DNA of 64,000 nt. It comes from Beta vulgaris subsp. vulgaris (taxonomy: Eukaryota; Streptophyta; Magnoliopsida; Caryophyllales; Amaranthaceae). Every line of letters starts with the position of its first letter. Within the stretch, counting starts at the first letter, position 1. Where the stretch lies: positions 63,781,052 to 63,845,051 of the forward strand of contig NC_079205.1 of NCBI RefSeq assembly GCF_026745355.1. Direction: 5' to 3'. The position numbers and the translations under genes were made by a program. The notes under the pieces were generated by a model that did no database searches, was not told where the DNA came from, and was given only the letters and a program-made list of their open reading frames with translations. Below are positions 1 to 10,531 of this stretch, in pieces.

Positions 1-250
1 AATTCCAACTTTCCAGTAAAATTAAAGTAGAAAAGTAATTTCATATGTTTGAGATCAGAGTAAACATAAGTAAGTACCAAATTACCGCTATAAAGTTGGT
101 ATCGAAATAGTCAATATGATATTAATACCAAAGTGACTCTTACTTGGTATCGAGGTGAACCAAAGTTACACTTTAGTACCAATTAATTTTACTACGCTTT
201 AATACCAACTTACATTTTACATTGGTACCTCTAACCTATAAAACTACTAA
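1..250. repeat. Degenerate TTGGTAT / ATACCAA array
   Basis: Short motifs such as TTGGTATCG, AATACCAA, AGTACCAA and TTGGTACC recur about every 20-30 bases in both orientations. The same kind of array lies inside the transposon-like repeat at 26861-27130. No reading frame of note. Seen directly; the relationship between the two loci is inferred from motif and spacing. Confidence 0.5.
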
Positions 251-500
251 AATACCCTAGTTGAAGTCCGAAATCAACTCCAACAGTGAGAAGCCAAGAG
301 TTTCTCCTACATATCTACACAAAATCTTATTGCCTCTCTCATAAAAATAAAGATATCTATAGGTTTTAAATAAGAATAAGAGAAGTTAAGCTATATCTAA
401 ATAGAAAATATATGACATAAATATAATGATGTAGTCTCTTTTTGTTATTGACAACTGTACATACCTGACTAAATTAAACTAACACCACTAATAGATTGAT
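251..500. other. AT-rich intergenic DNA, nothing recognised
   Basis: AT-rich sequence between the array at the window start and the LINE. I see no gene, RNA or clear repeat here. The last bases run into the 5' target-site duplication of the LINE (501-510). Confidence 0.4.
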
Positions 501-510
501 AACAACAATT

Positions 511-1589
511 ATCCTTGTGGAAACCCAAGTTTCGCGCCAGAATACGGGATGCATGATTAACGACTTGGGATTTGATTCATCACATTTGGTTGAGCCAACC
601 GGACGTGTGGGAGGTATTCTTCTCCTCTGGAAATCGGATAGAATTAAAATCCACATCCTAGGAGAAAACTACCAAGGAGTGTATGCTCTGGTGGAGGTAA
701 GTAATGCAATCTCCTTTGTACTTACAGCTATTTATGCAAGTCCTAAATTTCAATGTAGGAAAATGTTATGGGATGATCTTAATGATTTCGCGGCAGGGTT
801 AACCAACCATGGCTTCTAATGGGTGACTTTAATGAAGTCGCAAACTCACTAGAAAAATTTGGGGGGCGGGCTGTGAATAGGAAAAGGGTGGATTTATTTG
901 TGGAAACTATGCAAAATTGTAATCTCATAGATTTAGGTTACCATGGCTCGAAATTTACGTGGAGTAATAAAAGGAAGTCTAACCCAATACTTGAACGACT
1001 TGACCGTGGTTGGGCTAATGATGCTTGGATAACCGCTTTCCCCAATGCCAACTTATGGCATCTCCCTCGAGTAACATCAGACCATTGTCCCATTTTGCTA
1101 AACCTTGATAAACCTCCTCCTAAATATGGGCCGAAACCCTTCAAATTTGAGCCTATGTGGCTCAAACACCCAACTTTCCATTCCACTGTCTCATTAGCAT
1201 GGAAAAACGAGAGAGGAGGGGATATAGGGGATAGACTTGAATGTGTTAAAGAGTCGCTAGTTCTATGGAATAGATCAACTTTTGGTGATGTTTTCTATAG
1301 GAAAAGAAGGGCTTTAAGTAGGTTAAAAGGTGTTCAGGAGGCTTTACATAGAAATCCTAGGTCTAACTTTCTCCAAAACCTTGAGCAGGAACTTGAAAAT
1401 GAATTGATTGAGATTTTAGATCAAGAAGAGTGGCTATGGTTCATGAAAAGCAGATTAAACTGGATCACAGAGGGTGAAAGAAATACAACTTACTTTCATA
1501 AACATGTTGTTATACACCGTAGCACTAATAAAATAATGACCATTCGTAATGAGGTTGGGGAATCCCTGAATAACCCTCTTAATTGCTAA
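511..1589 (+). pseudogene. LINE endonuclease domain (broken)
   Basis: Remnant of an apurinic/apyrimidinic-type (EEP family) endonuclease. The first readable piece starts within the LVETQV region, so the N-terminal catalytic asparagine region is missing. A frame change and stop near 817-819 separate it from the next piece, which begins at GDFNEV, the family's GDFN motif. HGSKFTWSN and the SDHCPI motif (catalytic Asp/His region) follow. The region between endonuclease and RT is Trp- and Glu-rich, as is usual in plant LINEs. Reading stops around 1589 before another frame change. Confidence 0.85.
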
Positions 1590-1647
1590 TCATATTAGAA
1601 GTGCCTTCCTTAAACTCTATACAACTGAACACACTTATTGTCCTCGG

Positions 1648-3344
1648 ATGGATTACCAGTCAGATCATTCGATTAGTGTAGCTATGGAACCGACCCTAGA
1701 GGAAATAGAACAAGCACTTTTTGCAATGAAAGCTACAAAAGCGCCTGGCCCAGATGGGTTCCACCCAATTTTCTTCCAAAGTAAATGGAGTCTAGTGAAA
1801 AAGGAAATCTGTGTAGATATCCAAAATTGGTTTAAAAATCAACAAGTCCCTGATACTTTGTGCCATGCTCTAATTTGTTTAATCCCAAAACAACCATGCC
1901 CTGAAACGGTGAGACAGCTACGACCTATTAGCCTTTGTAACACCATTTACAAACTTGTTACTAAAATTATAGTTAATAGGCTCAAACCCCTTATCCCTCA
2001 CTGGATCTCGATGAACCAAAATAGTTTCATAAAGGGTAGGGGACCTGAAGTAAACTTGGTAGTAGCTGCAGAAATACTTCACTCTATGAAAAAAAAGAAG
2101 GGAAAATGGGGGTGGTTTGCTCTAAAAGTTGACCTTGAAAAAGCTTATGATAGAATGGAGTGGGGTTTCATCAAAAAATGTCTTGAATTTCACAATCTTG
2201 ATACCAATTCTGTCAACTTAATTATGGACTGTATTTAAAAGCTTCATCGTCAGTTCTTGTTAATGGTCAAAAAACTGAAAATTTTTCACATTCTAGAGGC
2301 TTAAGACAAGGAGACCCAATGTCACCGTACATTTTCAATATATGCCTTGAGTATTTGACTTCCCTAATAAACCATGCTTGTGAGGGAAGAAATGGACCCC
2401 CTTCTGGGGGGAAAGATAAAGTGCCTGTATCCCACTTATTATTCGCTGATGACCTACTTCTTTTTGGAAGAGTGGATGAACAAACAGCTTTCCAAGTTAG
2501 GGAAGTTCTTGAAAACTTTAGTAAAGAGTCGGGTCAAAAAATTAATGATACAAAGAGCCGCCTCATCTTCTCCCCGAACACACCTTTAGAAGTCAAAGAA
2601 CTCTTCCAGGAAACAATAAGTGTAACAGAGTCATGTAATCTTGGGCTATACTTGGGGTTACCCATTTCACATAAACGTCCAAATAGGAGGGAAGTGCAAT
2701 TCATAGTCGATAAAGTTCGCAAAAGGTTAGCCTCCTGGAAAGCAAACTTCCTCTCGAGGGCGGGGAGGTTAGTACTCATCTCCTCCACTCTTAACACAAT
2801 ACCCAATTATTACATGCAAGCAAATTTCCTACCCATGACTATCCTAGAGGACTTAGATAAGGCTTGTAATAATTTCCTATGGGGGGAAAAGGAGGGAAAG
2901 CAAAAACTACACCTAGTTTCCAAGGAATGCACGTTTCTACCTAAAAACAAAGGGGGCCTAGGCATCAGAGACCATAAAACTCTAAATAAAATTCTCATGG
3001 CTAAGTTGGGGTGGCGGATGTGTCAAGGGCCACAAAACCTTGCAAAAGAGTGCATCACATCAAAATATATTCGGGAGAGAAGCATTACAAAATTTCAACA
3101 TGGGTCTCAAATTTGGCAAAGCATAGGGAAAGGTTGGGAGTTATTAGAAGATAGTTGTATTTGGAACCTAGGTGACGGAAAGGATGCTTCCTTTTGGCTA
3201 GATAATTGGTTAGGAAGTGGCACTGTAAGAAGCCTAATGCTAGGGCCGCTAAACAAAAATGAGAAGCACTTGTGTGTTAGGGAAGTATGGAACAATGGAG
3301 ATGGAATGGGGGTAGGATATCATTCGATTTGCCACAGGAAATAA
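1648..3344 (+). pseudogene. LINE reverse transcriptase (frameshifted)
   Basis: RT domain of the non-LTR class. Visible landmarks are KAPGPDGFHP at the start, LRPISLCNTIYK, the LKVDLEKAYDRMEW block, LRQGDPMSPYIF after a frame change near 2235, and the catalytic FADDLLLFG box (bases 2442-2468). The thumb and connection region continues to about 3344 with SWKANFLSRAGRL and FLWGEKEGK. Two pieces in different frames (1648-2238, 2319-3344) make one domain, so a frameshift has broken it. Confidence 0.88.
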
Positions 3345-4381
3345 TTGAAAGATTGAAAAGCTTGTGTTGGACCCCATCGAGTGAAAGAGATGCGCCCTTT
3401 CATCTCTTGTTATGCAAAATATTTTTTCTTTAAAAAAAGCGTACAACCTAGCGATCTCTAAAAGAGCTGAAGCAAGTAATGACCTTTCTTGGATATGGCA
3501 AGGTTATTACCCCCAAAATTAAAATTCTTCTTATGGCTGTGTTGGTTAGATAGGTTACCAACTAATAAAATGCTCTGGATTAGGAAAATTCGACCACCCC
3601 AAAGTGTACTTTATGTCAAGTAGAAGAGGAAAATGTCCTCCATATCCTTAGAGAGTGTAGTTATGCGAAGGAAGTATGGGATATAACTAATATAGAACTT
3701 AACCTACGTATGGGTCATGTAGAAGAGTGGATAGAGAAGAATACTCAAGCCCAGTTCATGTTTAGGAACATCCCCTGGCCTACTCTTTTTCCGTTTGTGT
3801 GCAATGAACTTTGGCTAGCAAGAAACAAAAAAATCTTCGAAGACAAACCCCTCCCAAGCCCAATACAGATCATTAAAAAAACGGTATTTCTCGCTCTTGA
3901 ATTTATATCATCTGCCTCCACTACACAAAAATCACAGAAATCCCCCTCGGTTACTCCAAGCATCATACCCCATAGATGGAGTGCTCTATATGTTGATGCG
4001 TCTTTTGTAGGCTGCCAGTCCCCTGCAGGTATAGGAGGTTGGTTGTGTAACCAGGATGATAAGTGGGTAGAGGGCTTCCAAAAACAAATATACGTAGCAG
4101 ATGTATTAATGGCGGAGCTCATGGGTATCATGGAAGGGCTCTACATGGCAAAAACAAGCCGTGTGGATTACGTTTTACTTCACTCGGACAGCTCACAAGC
4201 TATAAAATTGCTCTCACAGGATATTATCCATAATGATCTATATTGTAATGTCTTGAAAAAATGTAGGGAATGTACTCGGGAGTTCAAGGATATCCAGTTC
4301 GTATTCGTGAGGCGTGAACTCAACAAAGTGGCGGACTATCTTGCGCGAGGGAGTAGGAAGCAGATGATGCCCAGAACGTAG
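3345..4381 (+). pseudogene. LINE zinc-binding RT-associated region and RNase H domain
   Basis: From 3345 to about 3710 the frame is broken several times, but a zinc-binding pattern (KCTLCQVEEENVLHILREC) can be read around 3603-3660. The last piece (3710-4381) holds an RNase H domain: YVDASF, then AELMGIMEGL, HSDSSQAI and NKVADYLAR, which together carry the usual D-E-D-D acidic residues. The stop is at 4379-4381; about 110 bases of 3' tail follow before the poly(A). Confidence 0.82.
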
Positions 4382-4749
4382 TTAGGATTTTTCCCCAAAT
4401 CCCTAATGATTGTACGGAACTTATATTATCAGATCGATGTAGGCTTTCTAGCCAAAACTATGTTTAAGTTTTTATATTATGCCTGATTCACCTAAAAAAA
4501 AAAAACAACAATTGTTCATAGCACGTCATTCTACAAATATAGAACATACAACAACACCAGACATCCCTCGATCACTTTCACACACTTGTCACACTTAGCT
4601 TGTAAACTATAATATCATGGAACTTAAATTTCACACCCAATAGTTAGTCCCAATTCCATGCATTAAAAGGGAAACAAAAAAGTGACAAAAAGAGGAAGAG
4701 AGAAAAAGAAAGGGAAAAACTTTATCTACTCAGTGGGTCAACAACCACT

Positions 4750-5775
4750 ATAAATAGAAAGTGAAAGTATTGGGTCAGACGGTCTGACCCAATACTTTCC
4801 GTCGGACGGCAAGTTGACGACGACATCAACAACGTACCTCTGCGACTGCAACAACAAACAAATCAGAACAAAGAAAGAGGATGAGTGAATAAAAAAAAAA
4901 ATCATGTTGAAGAAAAAAGAGAAGCACAGAAGAAGCAAGTCCCAGTCTCCCGCGAACGCTTTCAAAGGCCACCAGTTGATGAATTCATCAATCTCTCTCC
5001 TCTTGTCTAGATTAAATGATTTTGATGGCCTTTTCGAGTTGCACGGCCTATATTAGTGTATATGATATGACTAGAAGTTGATGCAATTATTCGACTATAC
5101 CTAATAATATAAGTATTATTCCCTTTACATCAATAAATGGCAAAAGATTTTGATGGAAAGAATTCTTCATGAAGTTCGACAACATGGCCACTCTTCTTCT
5201 TCATCTTCTTCATTAAACAAAATGGTTGTGGTGGTCACGAGTATGTGATTATGAGATATACAATCTACAGGTTTGTCTCTTCTTCTTCATCTTCTTCATC
5301 ATTTCATTTTCTCTCTCCTTCTTCGTAGCTTAGATTTGTTTCAGTTGGACTTTATTGTGTTTCAGTTGGACTTTGTTTTGTTTCAGTTAGACTTTGTTTT
5401 GTTTCAGTTGGACTTTTGTTTTGTTTCAGTTGGACTTTGTTTTCTTTCAGTTAGACTTTGTGTTTCTTTCAGTTGGACTTTGTTTTGTTTCAGTTGGACT
5501 TTATTTTTTTTCAGTTGGACTACCTAAAAAAGAATGAAGACTACCTGAAAAAAAATGAAGACTACCTGAAAAAGAATAAAGACCAACTGAAACCCAAAGT
5601 AAGTCTAACTGAAGTACAAAAACCAACTGAAAACAAAATGAAGACTACCTGAAAACAAAATGAAGACTACCTGAAAAAAAATGAAGACTAACTGAAAAAA
5701 AATTGGAACCACCTGAAAGTCGTCCGACCAAAGATTATGGTCGGACGAGTCCGACACAATACGTTCTCAAATAGA
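4750..5775. repeat. Fold-back element with inverted pentamer-rich arms
   Basis: About 1 kb whose two ends are similar in inverted orientation: a block with CTATTT or CTATAAATAG, then TATTG(G/T)GTC and a GGTCGGAC/GTCTGACC-type motif occurs near 4750-4800 and, reversed, near 5720-5770. The interior holds a long inverted array (see 5336-5720). A perfect 37-base palindrome (18-base arms, one central base) lies at 4763-4799. This looks like a non-autonomous fold-back or MULE-type element, but I could not fix exact ends or a TSD. No coding capacity is credible; the frame open across 5273-5527 is only the translated repeat. Confidence 0.5.
5336..5720. repeat. Inverted tandem array (about 20-bp units)
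   Basis: From 5336 to about 5520 the unit TTTCAGTTGGACTTTGTTTTG is repeated about nine times. From about 5520 to 5720 the complementary-type unit (AATGAAGACTACCTGAAAA and variants) is repeated about nine times. The two halves are inverted relative to each other, so transcripts could fold into a long imperfect hairpin. Seen directly. Confidence 0.75.
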
Positions 5776-5910
5776 AATCAATAATAGTGGAATCCAACTT
5801 ATCGATCAGTTTTAATAGTTTTTTTAATTCTTTATTCCTAGTGAATTAACTACACACTGGATAGATATAGCATCGCCCAAAAAGAAAGGTGGGGAGTATA
5901 TATTTTCCAT

Positions 5911-6190
5911 GGCAAAAGCTAACGGATGCCCCGAGGGAGCTTGATAAGAAATATATTGTTCTATTTAATTACTCATATTTATATAAAATAATATAATAAT
6001 GTATAATTCCAATGCAATGCATTTAAATGCTTTGCATTGGAATTAAAATGTTTTTCCATTTCATATTGAAAAATATTAATTACTTTGTATTGAAATTATA
6101 TATTATTCTATTATTTTGTATAAATATGAATAAGTAAGTATAACAACACATTTCTTATCTAGCGCCCCGAAGCGTCCGTTAGCGGGATTC
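5911..6190. mobile_element. MULE-type MITE (280 bp) with 9-bp TSD
   Basis: Long terminal inverted repeats: the left arm reads GCTAACGGATGCCCCGAG then GATAAGAAAT and an AT-rich run, and the reverse complement of the right arm reads GCTAACGGACGCTTCGGGG then GATAAGAAAT. The arms pair over roughly 100 bases. ATTTTCCAT lies immediately on both sides (5902-5910 and 6191-6199), a 9-bp target-site duplication as made by Mutator-like elements. It sits about 260 bp upstream of the reductase start codon. Confidence 0.82.
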
Positions 6191-6342
6191 ATTTTCCATT
6201 TATATAATTCCATATTTCCATCACTTTCCCAACAGTTATTAAATGGTTTAAACGCCGTTATTAGTTAGCAACTATTCAATGCACTGAGACCCCGGCATTA
6301 TAGTAGGTGGGTGCATGGCTTTTAGTAAATGTAACTAACTTT

Positions 6343-6352
6343 TCCCTATATA
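6343..6352 (+). promoter_or_regulatory. Probable TATA box of the reductase gene
   Basis: CTATATAATA about 100 bases upstream of the ATG at 6448, followed by a pyrimidine- and purine-rich leader. Position and sequence fit a plant core promoter; the transcription start is not shown. Confidence 0.5.
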
Positions 6353-6447
6353 ATATTCCCACCTTAGTTTCTTCCTAGAATTTTGCTTGGTTTTTATTCA
6401 TAAAATTAAGAAAAAGTGAGAAGAAAGAAAAAAAAAAGATTATAGTG

Positions 6448-9400
6448 ATGGATTTCAAAGGAGAAAAAGGGAAGAAGAAAGTGTGCATTACTGGAGCTTC
6501 AGGTTATATTGCTTCTTGGATCGTTAAACTTTTGCTTGATCGTGGTTACACTGTTAATGCCACCGTGCGGAGTCTAAGTATGCATGTTACTACTCCTTAT
6601 ATATTCTCTTCTTCTTTTGCTTTTGCTTGTTTATATATTTCCTCGGATCTGAAATAACGGAGTTTTTGCGATAAGTGAGATGAGTGTTTCACTTATCTCG
6701 GTATGGAGAAAGTATAAGTTATGTTTAATTGAGTGAGGATATATTTGTTTGGTTAATATGTTTTTGATCTATATGAGTCACGAAGGCAGTACAAAGTATA
6801 AAGAAGGCGATGGGGATTCGAACCTGTGACTTATCATTCACAGCACCTCAATCTTCACCACTATGTCAAGATATTCTTGGTATTTGTTTGGTGAATGTGA
6901 TGTTAGTATTGACTAGTCTTACATACACGCAATGCGTGCGATAACGTGTGATAACAAATGAAGTAGAAAAAAAATTTAATTGGGTAGAATAATTGTCTTT
7001 ACATTTTATTTTATCAAAAAACAGATATTTTAAATGTCCTACTTTCCTCCCTTTTTCATTCAAATGAAACAGTTAGTTATCCTCTATTTTTTTTTTCTTT
7101 TTTTCCTTTTTCTATTTTTTGGTGTCCCCCATGTGTTGCCTTATAGAATAGAGATTAATGATATACTTCCTCCGTTTCAAAAATAGTTGCACCATTTGCT
7201 TTTTCACATTTGTCAAGACGTTTTTTTGAAATATTGTAATGAACGTTAAGGATATTTGTTTAGCTTAGTCGTTATTAGATTAAAACCGAGATTAAGGAGG
7301 AGGGTTGCAATAAGTGACAATCAACGTAAAATTATTAGTCACATCTATGAGCACGCAAGGACCAACTTCTTTTAGGATTAACGCTTTCCTGTTATTGTTG
7401 TTGATATATAGTTGGAAATCTTATCTACACCTTAATTAAATTTTCCTTATTAACCCATAACAAAAATTAAACACATTATTCAGCTGAAACATTTTTTAAA
7501 AAATTGTAACTTGCATGAAGTTTTATTCTTTATGGTTAACATTATTTGATGGTCCCGTGCAGTTTTTAAAGTTGTAACAAACCTTTCTTGCCCAACTATA
7601 GATAGAGAATTAATGTCGCCATATGGGTGTATATGACTATATGTATCAATATGTGGATTGTGGAAGTGACAACTTCTACTACAAGTATTTGTCTCTTTCG
7701 TGTTTATTTCAAAGTGGTTAAACATCACATGCATCAAGCATTCAAGCTGTTTCAGTACGAAAGTCTTAAGGAGTATGATGACATATGATAGCTAGGCAGA
7801 GTTGTGAAATTAAACTGTCTGTCTGACAGGGGCGACTAACGCCATGTGCAGGGTGAACAACTGCACAGAACACTCAAAATAAAAGGGCCCAATTTTATTA
7901 GTTATCCGCCTAAAGTAAAAAAAATAAAAAAATAAATCTAATTACAGGTTGTGTGTTTCCAATTTATCGAGTGTAATATTAGATGCAAATTCAAAGAGGT
8001 TAATTTCTATATGGTGTTTTACTTCGTCTCTTCCTATTCTCCAAAAAAAGTCTCCCACTATGACTCTTCCGTGTCTTCCCATTCACCAAAAATGTTCAAT
8101 CCTTATGATTTAATAGCACATTGCCCCTAATTTATACGAGACGGCCCTGCTGTCTGATTTTGGTCGGATAAATTCGAGTTTAGTAATATTTGGTTTCCGG
8201 ATCACTTTAGAGTCGATTCTTTTCTTTTAATATTTTTCCAGTTACTTTGAATTTCGGGTAGAAAAATTGGACCCTATATTTTGTGGCGGACCATAATCAG
8301 GTTTACAAGCCAGATAAATTATATTGCGAGGTTCTAGGGATATAAAGATTATAAGTGCAAACTACATTGTTAAAACTTGCATGCATATAATCAACTTCTT
8401 AAACTTCATTTAAGCTCTAAGTTCTCATGATCAATAATTCAATCTTAAATTTCATAATTGCTTATATTGAAGTGATGTATTATGGGACATTTTGAATTTT
8501 CTACTTTATGATATTATTTATACACCACTAAATTCATTTAATTTTTGGTTATGTTGTAAAGATGATCCCAAAAAAGTAGACCACTTGCTTGCACTGGATG
8601 GAGCAAAGGAGAGACTCCACTTGTTTAAAGCTAATCTCTTAGAAGAAGGTTCTTTTGATTCTGCCATTTGTGGATGTGATGGTGTTTTTCATACTGCATC
8701 CCCTATTAAACTGGATTCATCCAATCCTCAGGTAAATCATCCACCTAAAAGTATCAAGTGTACCAATTCGTTTTTTCTCTGATCACTTGGGTTTAGCGAA
8801 TTAGGTAACACTGCTTGAACCCGTTATTTTTATCGTTAGTTTGAAGGGTTGTTTATATCATTATATGTCAATTTTTTGCTCGTTGTAGTGCTTAATGCCT
8901 TAATCATTTGTTTTTTTACTTTTGTTATGCTTCTGTATTTGTGTTACATTTTCGTACAAAATTAATGAATCGAATACTTATAAATGAAACAGAAAACTAG
9001 AAACTACTCAATTATCTAGTTTCCATGGTATAGTTTTTAGTTTCTACACAAATCTGAAAACTTGAAAGACAAAAGAACGATCTTGAAGACTTGAACAACC
9101 ACTGTAAGTCTGACAAGTAGAAGTTGCAAGTTTCATAATCTCTATTATATAAGGCAACACATGGGGGACACCAAAAAATAGAAAAAGAAAAAAAAGAAAA
9201 AAAAATAGAGGATAACTAACTATTTCATTTGAATGAAAAAGGGGGGAAAAGTAAGACATTTAAACTAACACATCAGTTTTTTGAGAAAACAAAATGTAAA
9301 AACAATTTTTCTACCCAATTAATTTTATTTTCTACTTCATTTGTTATCACATGTTATCGCACGCATTGCGTGCATGTAAAACTAGTACTCCTTTATTGCA

Positions 9401-10531
9401 GGATGAACTAATTGATCCTGCAGTGAAAGGAACACTGAATGTCCTAGCATCCTGTGCTAAAGTTCCAACCATCAAACGCGTAGTTATAACATCTTCAATG
9501 GCTGCAGTTTTGTGCACTCCTAGACCTCTGACTCCTGAAACTGTAGTCGATGAAACATGGTTTTCAGTCCCAGAAATCTGTGAGAAATTACAAATGGTCT
9601 GTATACTTGCTGTAACTTTCTGATCTTACATTCTGGTTAGGGATAAAAGAGGAGACAGTTAGAAACTTAAACTTGGATTTGGTGTGCAGAAGTGGTATCT
9701 TCTATCAAAGACATTAGCTGAAGAAGCTGCCTGGAAATTTGTCAAAGAAAATGGCATCGATATGGTGTCGATCAACCCTGCAGTCGTCATAGGTCCTTTA
9801 CTGCAGCCAACACTGAATGCCAGTTCTATTGCTGTTTCAAGCTTGATCAATGGTATGAATCTCTTGCTTTCATTTTAGCTTTGGCAAGTTTATACCATGA
9901 TATGCTTAAAATACATTTCACATGGTTTTGGGATCCTCTGAATCTATAATATTCATATCATTATGATACACTAGAGTTTTACATGTAAATATAGTGGACA
10001 CATAAGGATTTATAGGTATATAAACTGTAAATATGTCTTGCTATCTATCTGAATGCCAAAGCTCCTAGAAGGTGAGCTGATGATTATTCTCACACACGTA
10101 CAGGATCAGAAACGTACCAAAATGTAAGTTTCGGATGGGTTCATGTCAAAGACGTAGCTGAAGCACATATTCGAGCATTTGAGATTCCTTCGGCAAATGG
10201 GAGATATTTGTTGAATGAAAGTGTTAATCATGTTTCTGAAGTTGTTAAAATTTTGAAAGAGCTTTACCCTGATCTCAAACTCCCTACCAAGTAAGTTACT
10301 TTGTTCCTTCTTTTCTACCCTTAGTAATTTTATCAAGTTTCACTATTTTATGTGACCTTTATCAATGAACTTCATGCACATTATAGGCCCTCAGATGACA
10401 AGCCTTTTGATCCAACATACAAGGTTTCTAAGGAAAAAGTTGAAAGCTTAGGCATCACCTACATTCCCCTGAAAGTTAGCCTGAAGGAAACTGTCGATTG
10501 CTTGATCGCGAAGAAGTTCATTAGTGTTTGA
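6448..10531 (+). CDS. Cinnamoyl-CoA reductase-like / phenylacetaldehyde reductase-like NADPH-dependent reductase
   Basis: Six exons can be joined in frame: 6448-6577, 8562-8731, 9402-9596, 9690-9852, 10104-10290 and 10387-10531, giving 329 residues, close to the family's usual length of about 320-330. All introns have GT-AG ends. The enzyme is an extended short-chain dehydrogenase of the DFR/CCR superfamily, expected in the cytosol. The N-terminus has the dinucleotide-binding motif [10 protein letters not shown] (GxxGxxA). The catalytic triad is visible: serine in VVITSSMAA (about residues 128-134) and the YxxxK pair in KWYLLSKT (Tyr168, Lys172). GVFHTASP and [10 protein letters not shown] are further family blocks. 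True lignin CCRs carry KNWYCYGK at the YxxxK site; here it is KWYLLSK. This therefore fits the CCR-like, phenylacetaldehyde reductase or alcohol dehydrogenase-like branch better, acting on aromatic aldehydes or related substrates. Intron 1 (1984 bp) and intron 2 hold repeats, including a SINE and an inverted pair. Confidence 0.9.
6761..6880 (-). mobile_element. tRNA-derived SINE in intron 1 of the reductase
   Basis: On the minus strand a tRNA-like head is visible: an A-box-like segment (TGACATAGTGGTGAAG) followed by the B box GGTTCGAATCC, ending in a short A run (Ts at 6761-6765 on the plus strand). The copy is flanked by near-identical 19-base sequences, TATTTGTTTGGTTAATATG (6742-6760) and TATTTGTTTGGTGAATGTG (6881-6899), a target-site duplication with two mismatches. 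About 120 bp long. Confidence 0.72.
6911..7165 (+). repeat. Inverted-pair arm 1 (intron 1 of the reductase)
   Basis: About 255 bp running from a CGCAATGCGTGCGATAAC block through TAACAAATGAAGTAGA, a TTTCATTCAAATGAAA segment, a T/C-rich stretch, and GGTGTCCCCCATGTGTTGCC. The reverse complement of the same sequence is at 9134-9390 in intron 2. It looks like two copies of one dispersed element inserted in opposite directions. Element class unknown. Confidence 0.8.
7167..8490. other. Rest of intron 1: MITE end and low-complexity DNA
   Basis: ACTTCCTCCGTTTC at 7168-7181 is the end of a Stowaway-like element without an obvious partner. A GTGCAGGGTGAACAACTGCACAG segment (about 7844-7867) resembles one, inverted, near 47305-47330. 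Otherwise AT-rich intron with no coding signal. Confidence 0.4.
9134..9390 (-). repeat. Inverted-pair arm 2 (intron 2 of the reductase)
   Basis: The inverted partner of 6911-7165; blocks GGCAACACATGGGGGACACC, CATTTGAATGAAAAA, TCTACTTCATTTGTTATCAC and GCACGCATTGCGTGC match it in reverse. It ends about ten bases before the splice acceptor of exon 3 (AG at 9400-9401), so it makes up the 3' end of intron 2, possibly including the branch-point region. Confidence 0.8.

Larger units (their letters stand above)
511..4505 (+). mobile_element. 5'-truncated, dead LINE retrotransposon with TSD and poly(A)
   Basis: A non-LTR retrotransposon of the plant L1 type. In order it carries the remainder of an endonuclease domain, reverse transcriptase, a zinc-binding RT-associated region and an RNase H domain, then a short 3' tail and twelve A residues (4494-4505). 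The 10-bp sequence AACAACAATT occurs just before the start (501-510) and directly after the tail (4504-4513, sharing its first As with the poly(A)); I read it as the target-site duplication. The gag-like ORF1 and the first part of the endonuclease are absent, which is the usual 5' truncation from incomplete target-primed reverse transcription. Coding sequence moves between frames near 819, 1590-1648, 2235 and 3345-3710, so the copy is inactive. The domain calls are firm; the TSD is short but well placed. Confidence 0.88.

Noticed and set aside
5273..5652. Open frames across the TTTCAGTTGGACTTTG array
   Set aside because: The translated product is only the repeat in several frames; no start context or domain.
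5336..5720. CRISPR-like array
   Set aside because: Units are contiguous without unique spacers, and the host is a plant nucleus.
6810..6870. A functional tRNA gene
   Set aside because: Only A/B boxes and no complete cloverleaf; poly(A) and TSD show a SINE.
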